A stretch of 64,000 nucleotides of DNA, taken from positions 1 through 64,000 of the forward strand of contig JAIQFV010000014.1 in assembly GCA_020073085.1 (NCBI GenBank), in the 5' to 3' direction. Under the pieces are notes generated by a model, which was not told the DNA's origin, ran no database searches, and was given only the letters and a program-made list of their open reading frames with translations. The translations under genes and the position numbers were made by a program. Positions 8,458 through 17,265 of the stretch are shown one piece after another. How positions within the stretch are numbered: the stretch's first letter is position 1; the number at the start of each line of letters is the position of its first letter. The DNA comes from Terriglobia bacterium (GTDB lineage Bacteria; Acidobacteriota; Terriglobia; JAIQFV01).

Positions 8458-10128
8458 ATGCAACTTGTCATCGTGGACACAGCACAAATTCAATCATACG
8501 TATTCGGCAGCAACCGTCTGCGCGAGAATGTCGGCGGCTCGCACCTCGTGGCTATGGCAACCAGGGAATGGGCATTGGAAGCCGCACGGGAAGCCGCGCC
8601 AAAGAATAACATCAAAACGAGAAGCGATGAACTGGACCCCTCGGTGCAAATCGATTCAGACCCGAACGTTCAAGCGGAAGTCGTATACACGGGTGGGGGC
8701 AATTTTGTCGCGTTGTTCCGCGACGAGAACGACGAGGCGGGGAAGTTTATTCGGCGCCTTTCAGAAAAGGTACTGACCGATGCGCCCGGACTGCAACTGG
8801 CCATTACACAGGAATCCTTTGATTGGGACAACGGCGCTTTAGCCGACAAGATGAAAGATACTTTCCGAAAACTCGCACAGGAAAAGCGATCGCGAACTCT
8901 CTCCGCTCCGCTGTTGGGTCTGGGTGTCAGCGTGATGTGTCAATCTACTGCTTTGCCGGCGGTCGAAATGGTCAAGGGCATCGGCGAGGAGCCAGACCGC
9001 CCCGCGTCAGCAGAAATTGTGGCAAAGCTCAAGGTCGCTACCAAGACCGGGCCGCGCCCCAGCGAAGCCGACGAGCGTCTGCATCGGATCACGCCTCTCG
9101 AAGATTACGATTATCCGGCACAGTTTGAGCATTTGGGCGGCACAAAGGGCGAGCATAGCTACATCGCCGTGGTTCACGCCGACGGCGACGGCATGGGCAG
9201 CCGTATCACGAAGATCGGCGAGAAATACCCAAAGCAAAAGGAGAACCGTGACTTTATCAATGCCATTCGGGAATTTTCAATAGCAGTTGAGAAAGCAGCA
9301 CAAGCCGCCTTGCAGGTAACGCTGGACAAGCTTACGGCAAGAATCGAAAGAGACAATGGCAGGAAAGTTATGGTCCACAGGAACGAGGGCAGGGTACTGG
9401 CCAGAATCGAACTCTGCTGGGATGACAAGGGGCACAAATGGCGGTTGCCGTTCCGCCCCATCGTTTTCGGGGGCGATGATCTGACTTTCGTTTGCGACGG
9501 ACGTCTGGGTCTATCTCTTGCGACTGAATACATGCGGCAATTTACAGATAAGACCAAGGATCTTCCCGATAAGCGGGGCTCGTTGACTGCCTCCGCCGGC
9601 ATTGCCATCGTCAAATCGCATTATCCGTTCGCCCGCGCCTACTCGCTTGCCGAGGACTTGTCGAGATCTGCGAAGGGCTATCGGAAAAAGATTGATCAGA
9701 GCGTTGCGTGTCTTGACTGGCACTTCGCCCGAAGTGGGTTGTCAGGAGAAGTCAAGGAAATCCGTAAACGCGAATACAAAGCAACCTGGAGTAAAAACGG
9801 CAACCAAGTTGAGGGTTCGCTCACGCTTTGCCCTCTGACGCTGGAGGAAAACAAGGTTGAGGCTCAACGCTCATGGAATGTCGTGCACAACGCGATTGAC
9901 GTTTTTCAGTCCCAGGGTTGGTCTGAACGACGCAACAAATTGAAAACACTGCGCGATGCATTGCGTGGAGGTCCCGCGGAAGCCGATTGGTTCCTCAAGA
10001 AATTCGGACTTGCTGGGAAGTTGCCTGAATTAAAGCACTATCCTCAGTTTGCCCAGACTGGTTGGTGGGACAGGTGGTGTGGTTACTTTGATGCAACTGA
10101 ACTTTCAGATTGGTTTGTCCCTTTGTAA
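8458..10128 (+). CDS. cas10: Cas10 of subtype III-D, lacking an HD domain
   Basis: The 556-residue protein is the large subunit of a type III effector. It starts directly with the first palm-like domain (VDTAQIQSYVFGSNRL), whose YTGGGNFVALF is at 77-87. There is no N-terminal HD nuclease, as is usual for III-D. The second palm domain holds HADGDGMG at 240-247 and an intact FGGDDLTFV at 337-345, the catalytic site that makes cyclic oligoadenylate from ATP. Only one cysteine (about 161) is left where other Cas10s carry zinc ligands. Signalling, rather than DNA cutting, is therefore the expected output. The four-helix D4-like C-terminal part follows from about 440. A strong ribosome site for the next gene lies just downstream. 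Confidence 0.93.
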   Translation: MQLVIVDTAQIQSYVFGSNRLRENVGGSHLVAMATREWALEAAREAAPKNNIKTRSDELDPSVQIDSDPNVQAEVVYTGGGNFVALFRDENDEAGKFIRRLSEKVLTDAPGLQLAITQESFDWDNGALADKMKDTFRKLAQEKRSRTLSAPLLGLGVSVMCQSTALPAVEMVKGIGEEPDRPASAEIVAKLKVATKTGPRPSEADERLHRITPLEDYDYPAQFEHLGGTKGEHSYIAVVHADGDGMGSRITKIGEKYPKQKENRDFINAIREFSIAVEKAAQAALQVTLDKLTARIERDNGRKVMVHRNEGRVLARIELCWDDKGHKWRLPFRPIVFGGDDLTFVCDGRLGLSLATEYMRQFTDKTKDLPDKRGSLTASAGIAIVKSHYPFARAYSLAEDLSRSAKGYRKKIDQSVACLDWHFARSGLSGEVKEIRKREYKATWSKNGNQVEGSLTLCPLTLEENKVEAQRSWNVVHNAIDVFQSQGWSERRNKLKTLRDALRGGPAEADWFLKKFGLAGKLPELKHYPQFAQTGWWDRWCGYFDATELSDWFVPL

Positions 10129-10141
10129 AGGAGGTCGTCTT

Positions 10142-10831
10142 ATGAAACTCCAAATCAAACTCACCTTGAAGAGCGACGGGACTTTCGGGCGGGGGGATGG
10201 GGTGGCGGGATTGCTTGATCAGGAAGTGGAACATGATGCCGCGACGGGCTTGCCGTTTTTGCGGGGACGCACACTGAAGGGCTTGCTGGCGGAGGAGTGC
10301 GCCAACTTTCTATATGCGCTCAGTAAACAGAATCCGCCAGACCCAGACTACGAGAAGTCTAAGGACGCGGCCCGGTTTCTATTTGGTATCCCGGGCAGCA
10401 CCCTCGACGATGATGCACATATGCACGTCGGTCCCGCCCTCTTGCCCGAAGATTTGCGCAAGGCGGTCGATGCTGATCTCAGACAGAACACTCCGCGCTA
10501 CAGTCCGACCGACATTCTCGAATCATTAACCGCCATTCGCAGGCAGACCGCCGTCGACACGGGGACCGAAGCGCCCGACGAAGGCAGTCTGCGGTCCATC
10601 CGCGTCGTGTTCCGTGACACAACGTTTATTGCCGACGTGGAACTCAATGCTGACGCTCCTCCGCATGCAATGCCGCTGCTGGCGGCGTGCGTGTTGTCGT
10701 TGCGCCGTGCAGGCACGGCACGCAACCGCGGACGCGGGAAGATCGAGGCCCGTTTGTGTGACGACCGTGGCGCTGACATCACGAAGCCACATTTCGATCA
10801 GTTCGGCTATAAGACGGAGGCTATCCGATGA
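10142..10831 (+). CDS. csm3: Single-domain Cas7 (Csm3-like RAMP)
   Basis: The 229-residue RAMP protein is a backbone subunit of the III-D complex. It shows the Csm3 pattern: a beta strand (LQIKLTLKSDGTFGRG), an aspartate-containing loop (GLLDQEVEHDA), then the RAMP glycine motif LPFLRGRTLKGLLAEE. The loop Asp (LLD) is the position where Csm3 proteins cut target RNA. The C-terminal glycine-rich turn is RNRGRGKIEARL. The ATG at 10142 follows a near-perfect AAAGGAGG. The stop overlaps the next start by 4 bp. In the Synechocystis III-Dv complex this Cas7 is fused to Cas5 and Cas11; here it is a separate gene. Confidence 0.88.
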   Translation: MKLQIKLTLKSDGTFGRGDGVAGLLDQEVEHDAATGLPFLRGRTLKGLLAEECANFLYALSKQNPPDPDYEKSKDAARFLFGIPGSTLDDDAHMHVGPALLPEDLRKAVDADLRQNTPRYSPTDILESLTAIRRQTAVDTGTEAPDEGSLRSIRVVFRDTTFIADVELNADAPPHAMPLLAACVLSLRRAGTARNRGRGKIEARLCDDRGADITKPHFDQFGYKTEAIR

Positions 10832-12462
10832 AAGTCATCACCTATCATGTCAGTTTATTGGAGCCTGTTTTGGTGACCGCATTGGGCGCCGATCCAAACA
10901 GCGACGTGGCATTTGACTACATACCCGGCAGCGTGCTGCGCGGGGCGCTCATTGGTCGGTACCTACGTCAACAATCGGTCGCGGATGCGGCGGGTGATCC
11001 CAACTCGCGTCGATTGTTCTTTGAGGGGACGACCCGTTTTCTCAACGGATACCCTGTCGAGAATGAGAAGCGCGCTTTGCCAACACCGCTGTCGTGGCAG
11101 CAGGACAAGGAAGAGGTCGGTAAGCGGCCGGACGAAAACCCTGCCCCCGTGTTTGATTTTGCTATCAAACCGCTCGACAACCAGGACAAGCAATGGAAAG
11201 GGGTCGGCAAACCATTTTGCGTCATTGGGGAGGCCAATGTGAGATTTGTCCAACCCGAACGCAATATCTCCGTCCACACTGCGCGCACCCGGCGGTTCGG
11301 ACGCGCGATGCCAGAGGAATTGATCAAGAAAGAGAAAGGTGACACACGCGGCGCAGTCTATCGCTACGATGCGCTGGCAGCGGGACAGACCTTCGAGGCG
11401 ATAATTCTGTGTGAAGACAGTGATGCAAAGACGCTTCAGGATTTGCTTAACGGTGAAGTGACACTGGGCGGATCACGCACCGGCGGATACGGTCGGGTAT
11501 CGCTGATGAACGCAAATGTTTTGCCGGGCGACACGTGGCGCGAGACCGGCACAAACCAGATTGCGGATTCCGATGGAAGGTTGATCATCACCCTGCTTAG
11601 CGATACGTTGGTCCGTGACAACAACGGACAGTTTGTGGTTGACCCCAAGGTAGTGACGAGGGCGCTGGAGGGGCAGTTGAAAGTCACGACGGGAACATTA
11701 GGTGACCCACAATCCTTTCTGCGCGGTGAAGTCATCGGCGGATTCAACCGCAAATGGGGGCTGCCGTTGCCTCAGACGCTTGCCATCAAAATGGGCAGCG
11801 CGTTTGTCAATAAAACAAAGAACGCCATTACCGAACAACAACTCCGCGAACTGGAAAGAAACGGCATCGGTGAGCGCCGCGCCGAGGGGTTCGGACGTGT
11901 CGCTGTCAACTGGCCCACTAAAGATGTATGGGTTGTGGATGCCACCAAGTCGAAGGAGACGGTCAATCCCTTGAACTTGGATGCGGACTCGGACAGCGGC
12001 AAGCTGGCAAAACTTATGGTGAGTCGAATGCTGCGTCGGCGTCTCGATGAGTTGCTGGTCAAATCGGCCGCCGACCTCGGCAGCCTCATACGCAAGCCGA
12101 AAAATAGTCAGATTTCCCGTTTGCGCAACATTGTGCAAAACGCGATGCAACAGGGGCCGTCGGCGGGACGCGTTCGGCTCAACGAATACTTCGACAGTCT
12201 CGAATCGCGCAAGGGCACGCGTGACCAGTTCACGCGCGACCGAATAGGAAACGAGAACCTGCTGAAATGGCTGCGCACCTGCGTCACCGACGAACGAGAT
12301 ATTTGGGCGCTCCTCGGAATTGAAAGCACACCGAAAGCCAATATCGGCGCCAACGTCACGACTAACCTCACAGATGAAATGGCTTACGAATACAACCTGC
12401 GGCTCATAGATGCTGTGTTGGCGCGCGCCGCCAAGTCAAGACGACAAAGAGGTGAATCATGA
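10828..12462 (+). CDS. csx10: Csx10 (Cas5-like RAMP with helical C-terminal extension)
   Basis: The 544-residue protein matches Csx10, the Cas5-like subunit that marks subtype III-D and is expected to hold the crRNA 5' handle. The N-terminal RAMP begins MKVITYHVSLLEPVLVTA and has YIPGSVLRGALIGRYL, the alpha-1 RAMP motif. A second RAMP-like glycine loop is TLGGSRTGGYGRVSL near 210-224, and another G-rich segment is NGIGERRAEGFGRVAVNW near 345-362. From about 395 to the end the sequence is highly charged and predicted helical. I infer this is a Cas11-like small-subunit domain, as in the fused III-Dv protein. It overlaps both neighbours by 4 bp. Confidence 0.85.
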   Translation: MKVITYHVSLLEPVLVTALGADPNSDVAFDYIPGSVLRGALIGRYLRQQSVADAAGDPNSRRLFFEGTTRFLNGYPVENEKRALPTPLSWQQDKEEVGKRPDENPAPVFDFAIKPLDNQDKQWKGVGKPFCVIGEANVRFVQPERNISVHTARTRRFGRAMPEELIKKEKGDTRGAVYRYDALAAGQTFEAIILCEDSDAKTLQDLLNGEVTLGGSRTGGYGRVSLMNANVLPGDTWRETGTNQIADSDGRLIITLLSDTLVRDNNGQFVVDPKVVTRALEGQLKVTTGTLGDPQSFLRGEVIGGFNRKWGLPLPQTLAIKMGSAFVNKTKNAITEQQLRELERNGIGERRAEGFGRVAVNWPTKDVWVVDATKSKETVNPLNLDADSDSGKLAKLMVSRMLRRRLDELLVKSAADLGSLIRKPKNSQISRLRNIVQNAMQQGPSAGRVRLNEYFDSLESRKGTRDQFTRDRIGNENLLKWLRTCVTDERDIWALLGIESTPKANIGANVTTNLTDEMAYEYNLRLIDAVLARAAKSRRQRGES

Positions 12463-14024
12463 CATCCATCGGCATGTGGTCGGAAGAACGTTCCCGCAAA
12501 ATCATCAAGCGCATCGTCGTCGAAGGCGACCTCGTGCTGCAAACGCCTGCGCACTTCGGCAACGGCGACGGCGACGACCTTTGCGACATGCCGCTGCTGC
12601 TCGATCCACTCGAGGAAGCGCAAGGCAAGATCACGCCGCTGTTGACGGGCGCGTCCATCGCCGGTGCGCTGCGGAGCTACCTCCGCCAGCGGGAGAAAGG
12701 ATTCCAAGCCCCACTACCCCATTCGAATGACAAGGACGCAGCCAAGCAAGAACGCGAAACATATGCCGCAACCCTGTTCGGGGCTTTCAAAGGCGACGAT
12801 GACGGCGAGCAAAGTCCGCTGATCGTGGATGACGCACTGGGCAAGCCCGAAACTGTCGGTGTTGAGGCGCGCGATGGAGTGGCAATCAATCCCAAGAGCC
12901 GTACGGCACAACAGAACAGACTTTTCGACCTCCAACTCTGGCAGGCGGGCACAACCTTTCCGCTGCGATTTGAATTGCTCATTCGAGAGGGAGACAGCGA
13001 GGCGAAGTTGAAGCAGGCGTTGGCGACCGCATTGTCTGGCTTCAACGATCCGGAACTCCCCGTCACCCTCGGTGCCCGCAAGCGGCGCGGCTACGGACGA
13101 GTGAAGGTTGACCAGTGGCGCGTAACCACCTTCGACCTGGCAAGCAAAGGCGGCCTCGTCGCTTGGATTGCAGTTGGACGGGAAAGAGAGCTTGGTCTTC
13201 GGGCCTCAAAACCGGCGTGCGGCAGCAACCTTGCGTCGCTGCTGCGGGTTAACCCGATTGAAGATGCCCGGCATTTGTTCACTCTCAGTGCAACATTCTC
13301 TCTTGATGGTTCGCTGCTCATCCGCTCGGGAAGCGGCCAAGACGACAAGGGACCCGACGCCGTGCACCTTCACGCCCGGCAACCTGATGGGGCGACCAAA
13401 CCTATCGTCTCAGGCACCAGCCTGGCTGGCGCACTTCGGGCGCGCTCCCTGAGAATCGCCAACACGCTGGACCCGTCTGCGCACAAAACGCGCGCTGAAG
13501 AAGTCGTTGATGCGATGTTTGGCGCGGACATGGACAAACTCCAGGAGCGACGGCGAAGTGGCGACGCGAAAGCCCAACCCTTCGCCAGCCGGGTCGAGGT
13601 CAATGAAACGGTTGTGAACACAGTAAAAACCGACCTCGTGCAGAACCGAGTCAGCATCGACCGATTCACGGGTGGAGCGCGAGACACTGCGCTTTTCAAC
13701 GAGCAACCCATCTTTGGCGGCACAGATAGCGACCTCGTTGTCGAACTCAAATTGCTCAACCCGGCGTGCCGCGAAATCGGTCTCGTTCTCCTTCTCCTCA
13801 AAGACCTGTGGACCGGCGACCTGCCTTTAGGCGGTGAAAGCAGCGTTGGTCGCGGTCGTTTCAAAGGCAAGAGCGCCGACCTGATCTACAAGGCAAACGG
13901 AACGGTGAAGATCTGGAAAATCACCGGAAACGACACTCGTTTGCATTTTGAAAAGGATGACATCGCATTGTTGGAAGGTTACGTCCGTGAACTGAACAAC
14001 CACCTGAAGGGAGCCGTCCAATGA
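12459..14024 (+). CDS. Double Cas7 (two fused Csm3-like RAMP domains)
   Basis: The 521-residue protein carries two Csm3-like RAMP domains in tandem, corresponding to the 'Cas7-2x' subunit of III-Dv complexes. Domain 1 (about 20-220) has LQTPAHFGNGDGDDLCDM, ITPLLTGASIAGALRSYL and GARKRRGYGRVKVD. Domain 2 (about 265-475) has LIRSGSGQDDKGPDAVHL, KPIVSGTSLAGALRARSL and a C-terminal GGESSVGRGRFKG. Each domain keeps a loop aspartate that could cut target RNA. Domain 2 also has FASRVEVNETVVN and RVSIDRFTGGARDTALF, the Csm3 thumb-type motif. Together with the single Cas7 upstream this gives at least three Cas7 units along the crRNA. Confidence 0.87.
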   Translation: MTSIGMWSEERSRKIIKRIVVEGDLVLQTPAHFGNGDGDDLCDMPLLLDPLEEAQGKITPLLTGASIAGALRSYLRQREKGFQAPLPHSNDKDAAKQERETYAATLFGAFKGDDDGEQSPLIVDDALGKPETVGVEARDGVAINPKSRTAQQNRLFDLQLWQAGTTFPLRFELLIREGDSEAKLKQALATALSGFNDPELPVTLGARKRRGYGRVKVDQWRVTTFDLASKGGLVAWIAVGRERELGLRASKPACGSNLASLLRVNPIEDARHLFTLSATFSLDGSLLIRSGSGQDDKGPDAVHLHARQPDGATKPIVSGTSLAGALRARSLRIANTLDPSAHKTRAEEVVDAMFGADMDKLQERRRSGDAKAQPFASRVEVNETVVNTVKTDLVQNRVSIDRFTGGARDTALFNEQPIFGGTDSDLVVELKLLNPACREIGLVLLLLKDLWTGDLPLGGESSVGRGRFKGKSADLIYKANGTVKIWKITGNDTRLHFEKDDIALLEGYVRELNNHLKGAVQ

Positions 14025-14635
14025 AACCGCGCGAAATCAAGTCACACCCTGCTCTCGTTGAGCCTGTCGGCATTAAGGGGATGGGCAACGTGAACGACTG
14101 GCTGCAAACGCAAGCCGCTCAACACAAGTTGAAGTGGCTGCTGGCACACGCGGACGACGGCCTCATCTGGGGGCGGATGGATGACGGGAAGCTGGGCACC
14201 TCGCATGAAGCAGGGCGAGGCAATCCCGAGGCAGAGAAGGCATGCCCCGAGTTGCGCATCCAAACCCTCCAACAAGCGCGGTTGTTTTCGGAGACTGCAG
14301 AGCTGCTGCTTTGGCGCGACGGCGACAACCAGTGGCATGCGCGATTGATCCGCGACACCGACACGCAACAAGGTGAACAGTCCAACTGGGACGTTGCCAT
14401 CGACGAAGCCCAGATTCTCTGGGGCACCGACCCAACACCGTTGGCCGACGGCTTTACCATGATGAGTGATGGGGAACAAGGCCTGCGTCATGCCGTCCCA
14501 CTGAAGATCGAGAAACACTTTAACGAAGAAACCCGCCCGCTGCGCCTGCACGTCCGCCATTACCTCTCGAAGGGCGGGTTTGCCCTCATCGAAGCCAGCC
14601 GCCTGTTTAAGCTCGACATGGAGGTAAACCAATGA
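14021..14635 (+). CDS. csx19: Csx19-family III-D subunit
   Basis: The 204-residue protein fits the TIGR03984/Csx19 family found only in subtype III-D loci. It has no RAMP glycine motif. Recognisable features are KWLLAHADDGLIWGRMDDGK at 38-57, LLLWRDGDNQWHARLI near 99-114, a segment around ILWGTDPTPLADGFTMMSDG near 134-153, and GLRHAVPL just after it. In the Synechocystis III-Dv complex Csx19 is a single-copy structural subunit contacting the Cas7 backbone (established for that system; applied here by family). It overlaps the flanking RAMP genes by 4 bp on each side, so its production is probably translationally coupled. Confidence 0.82.
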   Translation: MKPREIKSHPALVEPVGIKGMGNVNDWLQTQAAQHKLKWLLAHADDGLIWGRMDDGKLGTSHEAGRGNPEAEKACPELRIQTLQQARLFSETAELLLWRDGDNQWHARLIRDTDTQQGEQSNWDVAIDEAQILWGTDPTPLADGFTMMSDGEQGLRHAVPLKIEKHFNEETRPLRLHVRHYLSKGGFALIEASRLFKLDMEVNQ

Positions 14636-17241
14636 GCACACGGCCCACACTGAATCTGCCCAAACACCAGAATCCGTCCACCCCCGGCCGCACTGCTTGC
14701 GCGCCTTACAACTTCATCCCGCTGCCCGAAAAAGTGGTCACGGTGAAAGGCAGCACCATTGACGAGCAGCTGCCTGACCATGACCGGTACTTTCCACACC
14801 GACACACCGGCTACTTCGACATGACGCTCACGACGAAGTCGCCGCTGTATGTGCGCTGCGGACTTTCAGCGGCTCGACCCGATCCAGATACGCCGTCCGA
14901 ATTCGAGAAAGCCGAGGCCGAGAAACTCGGGAAGCTGCCGCGTAACTTTCGAGACGCAATGAAAAACCAACCCGATTTCTTCTATACACGCGACCCCAAC
15001 AAACCCGTGATCCCAGCGTCCAGTCTCCGCGGAATGGTGCGTGGCCTACTTGAAATCGTCAGTTACGGTAAGATGAAAATGATAAGTACGAATCAGATGT
15101 TCTTCCGCGCGGTCGGTGACACGACTTCGCTGGGTGAGTTGTACAGACAAAGGATGCAGCAGACCGTCTCCAACGGATACTGCCCGAAAGTGAAGGCGGG
15201 ATATCTCACGCATGAAAGTGGCAAGTACTTAATTACCCCCGCCAAGACACTGAGTGGAGATCAGTACTTCCGAATCGAAGAAGACAAGGCGAGATCTTTT
15301 ATCTCTTCGCTTCAGCCCATGAGCTACTGGAACAACTCAGTAAAGCGATGGGAGGCGAATGATAAGTACGAGTGGAAACGGTGCCAAGTCTGGTTCAAGC
15401 CGTCGCGCCCCAAGGCGCATATGACGCACTCGCGGCCGATGTACTATGCATTAGTGGAGGAGATTTCATTAACGAGACCGAGTCCGATGAGTGGGTGGGA
15501 GCAGGGATGGTTCATAGCCAGTGGATGGATCCCATCGCAGAAAAAGGGCAAGCACTTGCATTGGATCATAGCCGACAAGAGCACGAGCTCTTTTGGTGTT
15601 GATGACGCGGACGTGGAAGCATACAGGGATGGGGGCGGAATATCCGATAGGATTCACGACATGAAATTCAGTGTGGTCCTAGGAGGCCCAGGCGAGATAC
15701 CGTGCTTCTACTTAGAGTGGCGTGACCGAACGGGGAAGCAACACATCGCCATAGGTCACACTCCGTTTTTCCGATTGCCCTACGAGAACACAACGAGTGA
15801 CTGCATTCCCTCCGACGTTTGCGGCTCGGAAGACATAGACTATGTCGATGCGCTGTTCGGCTTTATCAAAGGCGACACGGCGGACGCCCCGCAGGGCAGC
15901 AAACTCCGCGCCTACGCCAGCCGGATCTTTGTGACCGACGCGACAACCGAGGAGATGAGCCCGTGGTTGAAGAACAGACCAATTGCTCCTTGCATCTTGG
16001 CGTCCCCTAAGGCGACAGCGTTTCAGCAGTACCTTGTCCAGCAAGAGCCTGACCTCTACGACACGGCGAAAAAACGAAAAGATGGCTCCCCAATTATGGA
16101 GACAAGACTGCGTCACTACGGAAGCGCGGTCCCGGAGGAAACTGTTATTCGTGGTTACAAACGGTACTGGCATCAAAACAGCCCGTCAGCCGACCAAATC
16201 GAGGAAAGAAACCGCGAGTGGCTCAAGTCAAACGGAGAGGTGAAAGACGAAAGCACCCAGCACACACAGTTCAAGCCCGTTAAATCCGGCGTGCAATTCA
16301 CATTCCGCGTTTACTTCGAGAACCTCTCCGAGGAGGAGCTAGGCGCACTCTGCTGGACGCTGCATCCGCTGGGCGATGAAGCGGTGATGAACGACCCTCA
16401 AAAGGGCTATTGTCACAGCCTCGGCATGGGCAAACCGCTCGGTATGGGCGCGGTCGATCTGGAAGCGACGCTGCACTTGACTGACCGCCCCACACGTTAC
16501 AGTTCGCTAATTGACGGCGATAATTGGCAGACTGGAGAAGCGGCCTCAGGCGAATCGTTATCAAACATTGACACGTTGAAGAGCCGCACCAAGAAATTCG
16601 AAGAACACATCATCGCCGAACTGCAACCGCTAACCCGTCCCTGCGGCCATCTGCGCGATCTCAAACGCATCGGGATGCTGCTGAAGATTATGGAGTGGCT
16701 GGGATACAGCCCTGTTCCCCCCTCTGGCAACCTTCTCCAGATCGAGGCAGCTAGAGATCACAACACGCGTTACATGACAATCGAGTTGCCTGGCGTTCAG
16801 TCCAGAGACAAAAACGAGTACAAGAATCGTCCCGTCTTGCCCGATCCATCCGCGTTTGGCACATTGACAGGAGATGCTGAACCATTGGTCGCAGCAGTGA
16901 CAGATCAAATTCCAAAGGCGTTGAAGCAGAACACCCCAGTTCAGGCGCAGCAGCCATCAGGGAAAACAGTCCTGCAGGCAACGACCTCCCCGCAGAAGAA
17001 GCCTGCCAAAGTGTCATTCCAGGCACCAACCAAACCCGTGCACACGGAGACGAAACGCGAGACGGTGACGCTGAGCACCACCGTTAAGAACGGCAAAGCG
17101 CATGTTCGCACAGCAAAAGGTGAGGAGGTTGTTTGCACAGCATTGCTCACTTACCCACTAAGACAGCCAGGCGACGAGTGCCGCGCCGATGTGACTTACG
17201 AGAGTGGGAAGGCGGTCCGAGCGGTGTTTAAGGGCTGGTAA
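14632..17241 (+). CDS. Large TIGR03986-like RAMP (Cas7 with insertion) with C-terminal beta-barrel-like tail
   Basis: The 869-residue protein resembles the TIGR03986 RAMP family of III-D systems and probably corresponds to the 'Cas7-insertion' subunit. The family hallmark APYNFIPLPEKVV is at 24-36. The RAMP motif VIPASSLRGMVRGLLEIVSY is at 124-143. The C-terminal part of the RAMP fold has SLGMGKPLGMGAVDLEATL near 598-616. A long middle region (about 150-540) is inserted between these halves. The last 170 residues start with a Pro/Gln/Lys-rich linker and end in a small domain (VKNGKAHVRTAKGEEVVC) that looks like an OB or cold-shock-type barrel. A GGAGGT site for the next gene follows. Confidence 0.82.
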   Translation: MSTRPTLNLPKHQNPSTPGRTACAPYNFIPLPEKVVTVKGSTIDEQLPDHDRYFPHRHTGYFDMTLTTKSPLYVRCGLSAARPDPDTPSEFEKAEAEKLGKLPRNFRDAMKNQPDFFYTRDPNKPVIPASSLRGMVRGLLEIVSYGKMKMISTNQMFFRAVGDTTSLGELYRQRMQQTVSNGYCPKVKAGYLTHESGKYLITPAKTLSGDQYFRIEEDKARSFISSLQPMSYWNNSVKRWEANDKYEWKRCQVWFKPSRPKAHMTHSRPMYYALVEEISLTRPSPMSGWEQGWFIASGWIPSQKKGKHLHWIIADKSTSSFGVDDADVEAYRDGGGISDRIHDMKFSVVLGGPGEIPCFYLEWRDRTGKQHIAIGHTPFFRLPYENTTSDCIPSDVCGSEDIDYVDALFGFIKGDTADAPQGSKLRAYASRIFVTDATTEEMSPWLKNRPIAPCILASPKATAFQQYLVQQEPDLYDTAKKRKDGSPIMETRLRHYGSAVPEETVIRGYKRYWHQNSPSADQIEERNREWLKSNGEVKDESTQHTQFKPVKSGVQFTFRVYFENLSEEELGALCWTLHPLGDEAVMNDPQKGYCHSLGMGKPLGMGAVDLEATLHLTDRPTRYSSLIDGDNWQTGEAASGESLSNIDTLKSRTKKFEEHIIAELQPLTRPCGHLRDLKRIGMLLKIMEWLGYSPVPPSGNLLQIEAARDHNTRYMTIELPGVQSRDKNEYKNRPVLPDPSAFGTLTGDAEPLVAAVTDQIPKALKQNTPVQAQQPSGKTVLQATTSPQKKPAKVSFQAPTKPVHTETKRETVTLSTTVKNGKAHVRTAKGEEVVCTALLTYPLRQPGDECRADVTYESGKAVRAVFKGW

Positions 17242-17265
17242 TGGAAGGGGAAGGAGGTTTTTGAG

